Shown here in pieces: positions 1-6,700 of a stretch of 30,344 nt of DNA. Each line of letters starts with the position of its first letter. Position 1 is the first letter of the stretch. The stretch is from RGIG3009 sp045595845 (GTDB taxonomy: Bacteria; Bacillota; Clostridia; Oscillospirales; Acutalibacteraceae), in NCBI GenBank assembly GCA_045595845.1, contig JAZOBF010000039.1:1-30344 (forward strand), read 5' to 3'. The notes beneath the pieces were generated by a model, which did not search any database, was not told the origin of the DNA, and saw only the letters and a program-made list of their open reading frames with translations. Both the position numbers and the translations under genes were made by a program.

Positions 1-25
1 CCCACCCTGTTTTTAAGGGTTTTGA

Positions 26-70
26 AACAAAACCCCCCCCCCTTGAGGGGGAGGGGGGGGGGGTTTTGTT
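26..70 (-). terminator. Homopolymeric G/C hairpin terminator of rsmA
   Basis: An inverted repeat with arms AACAAAAC10 (26-42) and a G5-A-G11 run ending TTTTGTT (47-70) overlaps the rsmA stop codon. Read on the minus strand, the stem is followed by a T-rich stretch, as expected of an intrinsic terminator. The runs of 10-11 identical bases are unusual and could be length-variable or a sequencing artefact. Confidence 0.6.
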
Positions 71-929
71 ATAATGAGGCGAACCTCTCGGTGAGGGTTG
101 CGTATTGTGCGAGAGTCAGTTCCTCCGCGCGTGCGGTAGGAGAAAGCCCTGCTGCTTGTAATGCCTGTGAGACCTGTTGTTTCGTGTACCCTGCACCGCA
201 CAGGGAGTTTGCCAGTGTTTTGCGCCGTTGTCCGAACGCGGCGCGGACCAAGCGGAAAAAGAGAGCTTCATCGGTTATGTTACAAGGCGGGGTATGGCGC
301 AGTTGTAAGCGAATGACGCTGCTGTCCACCTTTGGTGCAGGCAAGAAACTGCCGCGAGAGACCGAAAACAACAGATTGGGCTCTGCAAAATACCGCACCG
401 CCAAGGTCACCGCCCCACACTCACGCGTGGCGGGTTCGGCACACAGGCGGACCGCCGCTTCCTTTTGTACCAAAACCGTGATTGCCTGAATCGGCAAGCG
501 ACTTTCCAACAACCGCATGAGAAGCGGCGAGGTGATATAATACGGCAGATTGGCACACACCACCACGGGTAAGCCGTCGGCGTGTTCCTTTATAACGGCG
601 GCAAGGTCCAGTTTCATGGCATCGCCGTTTATGACGGTAACATTTTCATACTCAGAGAGCGTTTCTTCCAAAATCGGAAGAAGGCGGGTATCCAGTTCAA
701 TGCTGATGACGCGCTTTGCGACTTGTGCGAGCTCTTTTGTCAGCACCCCGATACCGGGGCCGATTTCCAAAACGGCAAATTCGCCGTCCAGGTTCGGGTG
801 GCAAAGTTGTGCCATTCGCGGGCAGACCGAAGGGTTAATGAGAAAATTTTGCCCCAATGATTTTGAAAACGAAAACCCGTGCCGCGACAAAATATCGCGA
901 ACGGTGTTTAAGTCTGTAAGTGTCGGCAT
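69..929 (-). CDS. rsmA: 16S rRNA dimethyladenosine transferase RsmA (KsgA)
   Basis: This gene encodes a 286-residue protein that dimethylates two adjacent adenosines in the 3' terminal helix of 16S rRNA with S-adenosylmethionine, late in 30S assembly. Visible family motifs are KSLGQNFL near residue 23, the SAM-binding EIGPGIGVLT, and the catalytic ANLPYYIT (N-L-P-Y) motif, followed by a C-terminal helical domain ending near AFGQRRKTL. Length is normal for the family. The frame stays open upstream, but the start at 929 has GGAGGGG a few bases before it and places MPTLTDL just ahead of the conserved core. The gene is divergent from mnmG. It ends inside an unusual G/C-homopolymer hairpin. Confidence 0.96.
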   Translation of the reverse strand: MPTLTDLNTVRDILSRHGFSFSKSLGQNFLINPSVCPRMAQLCHPNLDGEFAVLEIGPGIGVLTKELAQVAKRVISIELDTRLLPILEETLSEYENVTVINGDAMKLDLAAVIKEHADGLPVVVCANLPYYITSPLLMRLLESRLPIQAITVLVQKEAAVRLCAEPATRECGAVTLAVRYFAEPNLLFSVSRGSFLPAPKVDSSVIRLQLRHTPPCNITDEALFFRLVRAAFGQRRKTLANSLCGAGYTKQQVSQALQAAGLSPTARAEELTLAQYATLTERFASL

Positions 930-951
930 AATACCCCTCCGTTTCTTCCCT

Positions 952-980
952 ATGGTATCACAAAAACGGCATATTTTCAA
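952..980 (-). promoter_or_regulatory. Possible rsmA promoter
   Basis: On the minus strand TTGAAA (975-980) and TACCAT (952-957) are separated by 17 bases, 22 bases upstream of the rsmA start. The -10 match is weak. The region between rsmA and mnmG (930-1221) otherwise holds only the mnmG promoter. Confidence 0.35.
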
Positions 981-1158
981 TATAAAAGCGGCAAAAGGTG
1001 GAAGGATCGGTTGAAAGTGTGGTCGGTTCGACGGGATGCGGCAACGGTCGCCGACTTGCGCGGGAACACAAAAAGTTTTCCACCAAAGTTTCCACTTTTC
1101 AACAGGGAGAAATTGTGGAAAGTTTGGGCGTGCCGTCTTATCCCAAAAGAAAATATAG

Positions 1159-1187
1159 TTGAACCGCGAAGAAAAAAGCGGTATAAT
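1159..1187 (+). promoter_or_regulatory. mnmG operon promoter
   Basis: TTGAAC (1159-1164) and TATAAT (1182-1187) are separated by 17 bases, giving a leader of about 28 bases before the mnmG ATG. It is the only good sigma-A-type match upstream of the mnmG-rsmG-UPF0291 operon within this window. Confidence 0.65.
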
Positions 1188-1221
1188 AAGGGACAGAGTT
1201 TTAGTAGTAGGAGCAACGAGC

Positions 1222-3090
1222 ATGAAATTTTGCGCAGGACAATACGATGTTGCCGTTATCGGTGCGGGACATGCGGGTATCGAAGCGGCTTTGGCGGCGG
1301 CTCGCCTTGGGTGTAGCACGGCGATTTTTACCATGAATCTCGATGCAGTCGGGAACATGCCGTGTAACCCGTCTATCGGAGGTACCGCCAAAGGACATTT
1401 GGTTCGCGAAATTGACGCACTCGGCGGTGAGATGGGAAAAGCGGCAGATGCCACTTTTTTACAATCCCGTATGCTCAACCGCGGCAAAGGGCCGGCGGTT
1501 CATTCTCTGCGTGCACAAATCGACCGTCGCATATATGGCGCGCACATGAAACAAAAGCTGGAAACCACACAGAATGTTGCGCTTAAGCAAGCAGAGGTCG
1601 TATCCCTCGAGCGCATCGAAAACGAGGAATGGCTTCTGACCACGCGTCTGGAGGAGCAATATACTGCCAAAGCGGTGATTCTGGCAACCGGTACTTATCT
1701 GCGGGGAACCTTGTTTATCGGAGATGTGTCATACGACGGTGGTCCCGATGGGCTTTTTCCTGCCTCGGCACTTACACAATCGCTTGTGGATATGGGGTTG
1801 TCACTCAGACGGTTTAAGACGGGCACGCCTGCGCGCGTGTTACGGTCCAGCATTGATTTTTCCAAAACAGAAGAACAACTCGGCGACGAGCCGGTGGTGC
1901 CGTTTTCGTTTGAAACCGAAGGGGTGCTCGAAAACCAAGTGGCGTGCCACATTACCTGGACGACAGCGGAAACCAAACGCGTTATTTTGGATAACCTCCA
2001 CCGTTCGCCGTTATACGGCGGGAAAATCAGCGGTATCGGGCCGCGGTATTGTCCCAGTATTGAAGATAAAATCGTGCGGTTTGCGGACAAGGAACGCCAT
2101 CAGGTATTTATTGAGCCTTGCGGACAGAATACCGATGAAATGTATTTGCAGGGGCTTTCTTCGTCTCTGCCCGTCGATGTTCAATTGCAATTTTTGCGTA
2201 CCATTCCGGGCCTTGAAAATGTGGTGGTGATGCGGCCCGCCTATGCGATTGAATACGATTGTTGCGATCCGTTACAGCTGGCCGCCACTTTGGAATGCAA
2301 AGAATTCCCCGGCCTTTACGGCGCGGGACAGTTTAACGGCAGTTCCGGTTATGAGGAGGCGGCGGCGCAAGGGTTGGTTGCCGGTGTCAACGCCGCTTTA
2401 AAAATACAGGGGCGTGCACCGATGTTACTGGATCGCGCATCGAGTTATATCGGGACGCTGATTGACGATTTGGTTACCAAAGGATGTATGGATCCGTATC
2501 GGATGATGACTTCACGCTCGGAGTATCGTTTGGTTTTGCGGCAGGATAATGCTGATGAACGCTTGACACCCATCGGAAGAGAGGTGGGGTTGGTGGATGA
2601 CGGCAGGTGGGAGCGGTTTTGCCGCCGTCAACAACAAAAAGCCGAGGAGCGGGTGCGGTTGCACGAGACCATTCTCTCCCCTACCGCCGAGCTTAACGCG
2701 CTTTTAGAACAAAACGGGACAACGCCTGTTGTAAGCGGGGTTCGGTTGGAGGAACTGCTCCGCCGTCCGCAACTGAATTATGATAACCTGACTGCTGTTG
2801 ACAGTACCCGTCCTTTGCTTGATTCGTTGGTGCGTGAACAGGTTGAAGTGGAAATCAAATACGAGGGATATATCCGCCGTCAGCAAGCGGATATTGATGA
2901 AATGCGACGGCTTGAAAATCGGTTGTTGCCCGAAAATACGGACTATACAAGCATTGTAGGGCTACGGAAAGAAGCACAGGAAAAGCTCAGCCGTATTCGC
3001 CCGCGCAGTATCGGGCAGGCATCTCGTATCAGCGGCGTAAGCCCTGCGGATGTATCAATACTCATCGTATGGTTGGGGGCGAACACATGA
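1222..3090 (+). CDS. mnmG: tRNA uridine-5-carboxymethylaminomethyl modification enzyme MnmG (GidA)
   Basis: MnmG is the FAD-dependent partner of MnmE; together they install the carboxymethylaminomethyl group on U34 of certain tRNAs. The 622-residue protein has the N-terminal dinucleotide-binding motif GAGHAG (residues 14-19), the family signature NMPCNPSIGG, and a C-terminal helical region (SIGQASRISGVSPAD) that contacts MnmE and tRNA in known structures. The start at 1222 was chosen over an upstream in-frame ATG because AGGAG (1209-1213) lies 8 bases before it and the flavin motif then sits at the normal distance. The stop codon overlaps the rsmG start (ATGA). mnmE is not in the window. Confidence 0.97.
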   Translation: MKFCAGQYDVAVIGAGHAGIEAALAAARLGCSTAIFTMNLDAVGNMPCNPSIGGTAKGHLVREIDALGGEMGKAADATFLQSRMLNRGKGPAVHSLRAQIDRRIYGAHMKQKLETTQNVALKQAEVVSLERIENEEWLLTTRLEEQYTAKAVILATGTYLRGTLFIGDVSYDGGPDGLFPASALTQSLVDMGLSLRRFKTGTPARVLRSSIDFSKTEEQLGDEPVVPFSFETEGVLENQVACHITWTTAETKRVILDNLHRSPLYGGKISGIGPRYCPSIEDKIVRFADKERHQVFIEPCGQNTDEMYLQGLSSSLPVDVQLQFLRTIPGLENVVVMRPAYAIEYDCCDPLQLAATLECKEFPGLYGAGQFNGSSGYEEAAAQGLVAGVNAALKIQGRAPMLLDRASSYIGTLIDDLVTKGCMDPYRMMTSRSEYRLVLRQDNADERLTPIGREVGLVDDGRWERFCRRQQQKAEERVRLHETILSPTAELNALLEQNGTTPVVSGVRLEELLRRPQLNYDNLTAVDSTRPLLDSLVREQVEVEIKYEGYIRRQQADIDEMRRLENRLLPENTDYTSIVGLRKEAQEKLSRIRPRSIGQASRISGVSPADVSILIVWLGANT

Positions 3091-3821
3091 TAGATACACG
3101 GTTGTTGTGCACATACGCGGCGGAATACGGTATTACGCTCGATACTGTCGCGTGTGAAAAATTTAATCGGTATGCGCAGTTGCTGGTCGACTGGAATCAG
3201 CGCATGAACCTGACCGCCATTACCGACCCGCACGGGATTGTGCTGAAACATTTTGCAGATAGCTTGACCGCCCTTACGGTGCTGCCTCAAAAATCCCACC
3301 TCTCCCTCATTGATGTAGGAACGGGTGCGGGGTTTCCGGGCATTCCGCTTGCCATTGCACGCCCCGATATTCGATTGACATTACTGGACAGTCTTAATAA
3401 ACGGCTCACTTTCTTGAAAGAGGTTTGTAGCGATTTGGGGATTCGCGCCGAGTGCGTTCATGCCCGTGCCGAAGACGGCGGAAAAAACATCGAATGGCGA
3501 GAAAGGTTTGATGTCGCAACTGCCCGCGCGGTGGCGGCCATGCCGGTTTTATCGGAATATTGTTTGCCGTTTGTGAAGGTGGGCGGTTGCTTTATTGCGA
3601 TGAAAGGGCCGGACAGCGATGCGGAAACGGCCGCGGCCCAACGCGCCGTTGAGCTTCTCGGCGGAAAAATAACCGCCGCAAAGGCTCTCACTCTTCCCTG
3701 TCAACCGCATGGCGGGGTGGAACAACAAGAACGGTGTTTGTTTGTGGTCGAAAAGAATAAACCCACGCCGCCGCGGTTTCCTCGTCCGTCGGCAAAGATA
3801 GCCAAAGAACCGTTGGGGTGA
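3087..3821 (+). CDS. rsmG: 16S rRNA 7-methylguanosine methyltransferase RsmG (GidB)
   Basis: RsmG methylates N7 of one guanosine in the 530 loop of 16S rRNA using S-adenosylmethionine; its loss gives low-level streptomycin resistance in other bacteria. The 244-residue protein has the expected N-terminal region (RYAQLLVDWNQRMNLTAI) and SAM-binding loop DVGTGAGFPGIPLA. The ATG overlaps the mnmG stop by four bases (ATGA), typical of translational coupling. A G-rich stretch (GGTTGGGGG) just upstream in mnmG can act as ribosome binding site. It also overlaps the next gene, so the three genes are probably one transcript. Confidence 0.96.
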   Translation: MIDTRLLCTYAAEYGITLDTVACEKFNRYAQLLVDWNQRMNLTAITDPHGIVLKHFADSLTALTVLPQKSHLSLIDVGTGAGFPGIPLAIARPDIRLTLLDSLNKRLTFLKEVCSDLGIRAECVHARAEDGGKNIEWRERFDVATARAVAAMPVLSEYCLPFVKVGGCFIAMKGPDSDAETAAAQRAVELLGGKITAAKALTLPCQPHGGVEQQERCLFVVEKNKPTPPRFPRPSAKIAKEPLG

Positions 3822-4033
3822 TGTATATGCAACAAAGAAAAATGGAACGGATCAGTGAATTGACGCGCATCTCGCGGGAACGCGAACTGACCGCTGCCGA
3901 ACAACAAGAACGACAACAGTTACGGGATGAATATCTTCGTGAATTTCGGTCGAACATGAAGCAGATTTTGGATAATACTACGGTTGAAAGACCCGACGGC
4001 ACGATTACTCCGCTACGCGGAATGAAGCATTAA
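3821..4033 (+). CDS. UPF0291 (DUF896, YnzC-like) small protein
   Basis: A 70-residue basic, helical protein of the UPF0291/DUF896 family, to which Bacillus YnzC belongs. Recognised by the pattern ERISELTRISRERELTAAE, then QQLRDEYLREFRSNMKQ and the tail RPDGTITPLR, matching the family's helical hairpin and C-terminal D/E-G-x-x-x-T-P. The molecular role is not known. The start codon shares one base with the rsmG stop (TGATG) with GGGG just before it; an in-frame ATG at 3827 is an alternative. It ends at a strong bidirectional terminator, so it is the last gene of the mnmG operon. Confidence 0.85.
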   Translation: MYMQQRKMERISELTRISRERELTAAEQQERQQLRDEYLREFRSNMKQILDNTTVERPDGTITPLRGMKH

Positions 4034-4066
4034 AAAAGCGGCGTTGCATTATGCAACGCCGCTTTT
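4034..4066. terminator. Bidirectional terminator between UPF0291 and DUF3048 genes
   Basis: A 16-bp perfect palindrome (4034-4049 with 4051-4066, core GCGGCGTTGCAT) is bordered by A-tracts on the left and T-tracts on the right, so it can terminate both converging transcripts. Confidence 0.9.
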
Positions 4067-4074
4067 AATACGGA

Positions 4075-5115
4075 TTATTCAAAAACCAAGCTGCCGCTTA
4101 AGTTTTTATCGGTTAAGAACATGTAGGTTTTTCCGGTGGAGAGCAGAGCGGTGCTTCCGTCGGTTTCCATGATGTTCAGACTGTCCGCGGAACGGGTGAA
4201 TTTGATTTGGCGCGCTTTGCCACCCGAAACTAAGTAGCCTGTCCCCTCACCGCGGAAGTTGTACCAGGTGTATTTTTTATCTTGGTGCTCTACAAATTTC
4301 TCGGCGTGCAGAATCAGCACATTGGAAACCTTGATTTGGTTTCCTTCCAAGGATTTTTGCGGTTTGCAGGAAGCCGCTTTCCCGTTGTTTTTGCCGTATA
4401 GACCGGTTGCGGCATCATAAAGAAATGTTACATTGGTGCTGGCCGTCGATTTGAGTTGTACGGTGTTGGCGGTAATGTCGCCCGTCTTTTCACCGAAAGC
4501 AAAGGGAACATTTTTAATTGCTTTATCTGAGATTTTGCTTTTCTCCATTCTGGCAACAAGCTTGTCCCCTCCGGTAATGAGGTTGTTCCAGCTGACATTA
4601 GCGTGGGAGGACAGATACGAATCCCGCCACAAGGTCACGCCATCGGTATTGGTAATGGAATTAAAGTTGGGGGTGGTCTTGATGACATCCAACACATAGG
4701 TTGTAGCACCCGAATACACATATACGGCGCCGAGTGCGTTGGCGGTCGCGATAAACGGGGTGCGGCCGCTGCGGATCGGACCCAGTTTGTCGGGGATGCG
4801 GTCGGCGCTGGCAAATACCGCCATCATACGCGCAACACCGCCCTCGGCTTCGGTTTCCATATAAAAATCCGCTTTATCAATGCCGTATTGTTTGCCGATG
4901 ATGCCCGGTTCATTGGTGATCATGACCGCAACCGGACGATTGCTGTCCCCTTCCATGTCGTTTTCACCGGTAAGCGGGTTTAAATTCTTGCTGACCGTCG
5001 TGGTCGTGGGTGCGTTTGTCGTCGGGTCCGTCGCAGGCTCATCAACCGTGCCGCTGCACGCTGTAAACGCGCACAACAGTGCCGCCACCAACAGAAGAGA
5101 AACAGCCTTTTTCAT
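4075..5115 (-). CDS. DUF3048 (YerB-type) lipoprotein
   Basis: A 346-residue secreted lipoprotein. It has a lysine-rich N-terminus, a hydrophobic helix and a lipobox FTAC with Cys20, followed by a Thr-rich low-complexity linker (residues 22-45), so the mature protein should be lipid-anchored outside the membrane. The body carries the DUF3048 pattern: NPLTGENDMEG, RPVAVMITNEP, ADFYMETEAEGGVARMMAVF and GPIRSGRTPF. Bacillus YerB belongs to this family; the biochemical role is unknown. The start at 5115 follows AAGGGAG on the minus strand. It is monocistronic, with its own promoter (5166-5194) and a shared terminator downstream. Confidence 0.9.
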   Translation of the reverse strand: MKKAVSLLLVAALLCAFTACSGTVDEPATDPTTNAPTTTTVSKNLNPLTGENDMEGDSNRPVAVMITNEPGIIGKQYGIDKADFYMETEAEGGVARMMAVFASADRIPDKLGPIRSGRTPFIATANALGAVYVYSGATTYVLDVIKTTPNFNSITNTDGVTLWRDSYLSSHANVSWNNLITGGDKLVARMEKSKISDKAIKNVPFAFGEKTGDITANTVQLKSTASTNVTFLYDAATGLYGKNNGKAASCKPQKSLEGNQIKVSNVLILHAEKFVEHQDKKYTWYNFRGEGTGYLVSGGKARQIKFTRSADSLNIMETDGSTALLSTGKTYMFLTDKNLSGSLVFE

Positions 5116-5165
5116 ACATCAAAACTCCCTTTGCGTCTGTATCGCCGTGTTTTACAATTTTCTAC

Positions 5166-5194
5166 AGTATACCACGAACGATTTTAAAAAGCAA
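5166..5194 (-). promoter_or_regulatory. Promoter of the DUF3048 lipoprotein gene
   Basis: Minus-strand TTGCTT (5189-5194) and TATACT (5166-5171) with 17-base spacing, 50 bases upstream of the ATG. It lies almost back to back with the tRNA promoter starting at 5199. Confidence 0.6.
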
Positions 5195-5198
5195 CGAA

Positions 5199-5226
5199 TT
5201 GACAAAGAAAAAATGAGTGGTATAAT
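5199..5226 (+). promoter_or_regulatory. Promoter of the tRNA-Arg locus
   Basis: Consensus TTGACA (5199-5204) and TATAAT (5221-5226) with 16-base spacing. The first tRNA-like 5' end begins at 5244, but the complete tRNA begins only at 5375, so transcripts would run through the broken copy before the functional one. Confidence 0.75.
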
Positions 5227-5238
5227 TATCCTGTTGTG

Positions 5239-5267
5239 CACACGCCTGCATAGTTAAATGGATATAA
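5239..5267 (+). pseudogene. Truncated 5' copy of tRNA-Arg(CCT)
   Basis: A 29-base stretch is identical to 5370-5398 and contains the acceptor 5' strand (GCCTGCA, 5244-5250) and the D-arm of the intact tRNA. It then runs into unrelated sequence holding a GC-rich hairpin (CCCGCC...GGCGGG, about 5276-5303). A second degenerate piece around 5341-5357 resembles the anticodon arm. It sits exactly where the promoter expects the tRNA, so it may be the original gene, broken by an insertion or unequal recombination. Confidence 0.7.
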
Positions 5268-5374
5268 GAACCCGACCCGCCGACGAAATCATAGATTTCG
5301 GGCGGGTGCCCGGAACCTTGATGCTCGCGTCGCTCGCATGAACAGCCCCCCCTCTTAGACACATAACCCCACAC

Positions 5375-5449
5375 GCCTGCATAGTTAAATGGATATAACA
5401 GCCCCCTCCTAAGGGGCAGTTACAGGTTCGATTCCTGTTGCGGGTGCCA
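5375..5449 (+). tRNA. tRNA-Arg (anticodon CCT)
   Basis: Folds as a complete cloverleaf. The acceptor stem is GCCTGCA (5375-5381) with TGCGGGT (5439-5445), including two G-U pairs. The D-stem is GTTA/TAAC with a GG-containing loop. The anticodon stem GCCCC/GGGGC (5400-5416) holds loop CTCCTAA, anticodon CCT for the rare arginine codon AGG. The T-arm is ACAGG-TTCGATT-CCTGT. Discriminator G and an encoded CCA (5447-5449) follow. A strong terminator begins at the CCA. Its 5' portion is duplicated 131 bases upstream. Confidence 0.95.
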
Positions 5450-5484
5450 AAAAAAGAACGAAGCAATCGCTTCGTTCTTTTTTT
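5449..5484 (+). terminator. Terminator of tRNA-Arg
   Basis: A 16-bp stem (5449-5464 with 5469-5484; AAGAACGAAGC, loop AATC, GCTTCGTTCTT) ends in a T7 run directly after the tRNA CCA. The loop AATC recurs in the terminator at 6442-6483. Confidence 0.92.
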
Positions 5485-5490
5485 GTGTTT

Positions 5491-5655
5491 GTGTCCGTAG
5501 GACACAACATCGTTTTGCAACGCAGTTGCAAACATCATTTGACAGTAGGTCAACATCATTCCGTTTGCGGACACAAAACGATGTTGCCTTCGGCAAACAG
5601 TGTTATGCTTCGCACAAACGATGTGGCTTCGCCAACGATGTTGCGCTTTGCGCAA
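5491..5655. repeat. Mirrored mini-hairpin array 1 (linker AACATCGTT / AACGATGTT)
   Basis: At least seven different small palindromes follow one another: GTGTCC/GGACAC (5491-5505), TTGCAAC/GTTGCAA (5515-5531), TTGAC/GTCAA (5539-5553), CCG/CGG (5561-5570), TTGCC/GGCAA (5584-5596), TGC/GCA (5606-5614), TGGC/GCCA (5624-5634) and TTGCGC/GCGCAA (5641-5655). They are joined by a linker that reads AACATCGTT or AACATCATT in the left half (5506, 5531, 5552) and its reverse complement AACGATGTT in the right half (5577, 5617, 5634; degenerate at 5596). The left and right linkers can therefore pair. The last hairpin also supplies a possible -35 (TTGCGC, 5641-5646) for TATAAT at 5664-5669, upstream of the next gene. 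Confidence 0.85.
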
Positions 5656-5694
5656 ATTTATAGTATAATCTATACCATAAGAGAGGTGATAGTA

Positions 5695-6051
5695 ATGAAA
5701 GAGGATAAACTGTCGGATTTATCTATGCAACTTTCTGTTGATGTTCTAAAACTGACAAAAGAACTTCGTGCAAAACACGAAACTGTAATTTCTAATCAAA
5801 TTGGCAGAAGTGCAACAAGCGTTTGTGCTAATATTGCGGAAAGTAAATACGGTCATAGCCGTGCAGATTTCATTGCTAAACTTGAAATTGCATTAAAAGA
5901 AGCAAACGAAACAGGAAAATGGCTCGAAATGCTTTTGAAAACTGACTATATTGATGAAGCGACATACAAGTCTATTGATAAAACTTGCTCGACAATTCGT
6001 ATATTATTGATTGCTTCAATTAAAACTGCAAAGAACAATTTGAAAAAATAA
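5695..6051 (+). CDS. Four-helix-bundle protein (23S rRNA intervening-sequence protein family)
   Basis: A 118-residue all-helical protein. The pattern LSMQLSVDVLKLTKEL, then NQIGRSATSVCANIAES (positions about 43-59), SRADFIAKLEIALKEANET and a final helix matches the four-helix-bundle family first described from ORFs inside 23S rRNA intervening sequences; it includes the Avd-type accessory proteins of diversity-generating retroelements. Those proteins form oligomers and bind nucleic acid in the cases studied. Here there is no rRNA and no reverse transcriptase nearby. The ATG at 5695 follows AGAGGTGAT. It lies directly downstream of hairpin array 1 and 17 bases upstream of a second small gene, so the two are probably co-transcribed. 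The AT-rich coding differs from the flanking core genes. Confidence 0.85.
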   Translation: MKEDKLSDLSMQLSVDVLKLTKELRAKHETVISNQIGRSATSVCANIAESKYGHSRADFIAKLEIALKEANETGKWLEMLLKTDYIDEATYKSIDKTCSTIRILLIASIKTAKNNLKK

Positions 6052-6068
6052 TATGTGGAGTGATTTCT

Positions 6069-6389
6069 ATGAGAAAGGTATATATAATCGTTTTTAATAG
6101 TGAAAATGAAATGCTGAATGTTTCCGAAAAAATTGCAGAGCGTTTCTCAAAATCAAATGATTCAGCGGTTTACTGTGGCTCTTGGGGTGAAATACAGTTT
6201 AATAAAACAGAGTGCTTAAATTCGATTTCTTCTACAGTTAATTATTTTGTTCGAATGCCAGATAAGAAAGAAATTTACTTTGGTTGTAATGCTAAAGATG
6301 TTTTAGATATTAAATCTTTGTTAGAACTTGAAAATTGCGAGTTAGTTGAGGTGCCTTATTGCAAGTTTATTAAAGATTATATTTTATAA
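6069..6389 (+). CDS. Small protein of unknown function
   Basis: A 106-residue protein I do not recognise. It opens with a hydrophobic beta strand (KVYIIVFN) followed by a helix (EMLNVSEKIAERFSK), suggesting a small alpha/beta fold. A second hydrophobic stretch (KEIYFGCNAKDVLDI) lies in the C-terminal half. It has no signal peptide or membrane helix. The start at 6069 is preceded by GTGGAG at a good distance; a GTG at 6060 is possible. It follows the four-helix-bundle gene by 17 bases, and its stop codon is immediately followed by structured 3' element A, so the two genes look like one cargo unit. The coding is AT-rich. Confidence 0.7.
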   Translation: MRKVYIIVFNSENEMLNVSEKIAERFSKSNDSAVYCGSWGEIQFNKTECLNSISSTVNYFVRMPDKKEIYFGCNAKDVLDIKSLLELENCELVEVPYCKFIKDYIL

Positions 6390-6426
6390 AGAAAATCAGG
6401 TTTTCGGGCATATTCTATTCGTGCCA
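6390..6426 (+). repeat. Structured 3' element, copy A
   Basis: The element begins at the base after the stop codon and contains hairpin 1, GAAAA-TCAGG-TTTTC (6391-6405). A second stem, GGCA/TGCC (6407-6425), encloses TTCTATT. The same arrangement follows the stops at 7270 and 9210. Its 3' end resembles a tRNA T-loop plus CCA, shortened by nine bases relative to copy B. Confidence 0.65.
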
Positions 6427-6441
6427 CTAAGTTCAAAACAC

Positions 6442-6483
6442 CCAAAAATAAAAGCAGGTCAATCGACCTGCTTTTATTTTTGG
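6442..6483 (+). terminator. Terminator downstream of element A
   Basis: A 19-bp perfect stem (6442-6460 with 6465-6483) with core AAAAGCAGGTC, loop AATC and GACCTGCTTTTATTTTT. It is followed directly by hairpin array 2. The A/T borders make it usable in both directions. Confidence 0.9.
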
Positions 6484-6485
6484 AA

Positions 6486-6650
6486 ATGAAGCGCACCTGC
6501 GGTGCATGAAAAATGAAGCCGCCTACGGCTATGAAGCGTTCCCTGCGGGAACATTGAAAGTTAGTGTGCGCTTTGCTTCATATTTTGCGAAGCAAAATGC
6601 TTCATGGCGGCAAAGCCCCCGCTTCACGCGAGCGAAAGCGAGTGCTTCAT
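6486..6650. repeat. Mirrored mini-hairpin array 2 (linker ATGAAGC / GCTTCAT)
   Basis: Small palindromes GCACC/GGTGC (6493-6505), AGCCG/CGGCT (6517-6530), GTTCCC/GGGAAC (6538-6552), ATTTTGC/GCAAAAT (6582-6598) and GGC/GCC (about 6606-6617) alternate with a 7-base linker. The linker is ATGAAGC at 6486, 6513 and 6531 in the left half, and its reverse complement GCTTCAT at 6575, 6599, 6621 (last base C) and 6644 in the right half. The design is that of array 1 with a different linker. No gene is seen in 6390-6700; the stretch is filled by element A, a terminator and this array. Confidence 0.85.
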
Positions 6651-6700
6651 TACACCTCGCCCCTCCGCCGCTTTATACGATAAGAAATAAGCCGTGAACA

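Noticed and set aside
22..1014. Plus-strand open frames across the rsmA region
   Set aside because: They are complementary to rsmA, show no family motifs and have no good ribosome binding sites.
5695..6051. Part of a diversity-generating retroelement
   Set aside because: The protein resembles Avd-type bundles, but no reverse transcriptase, template repeat or variable-repeat target gene is present.
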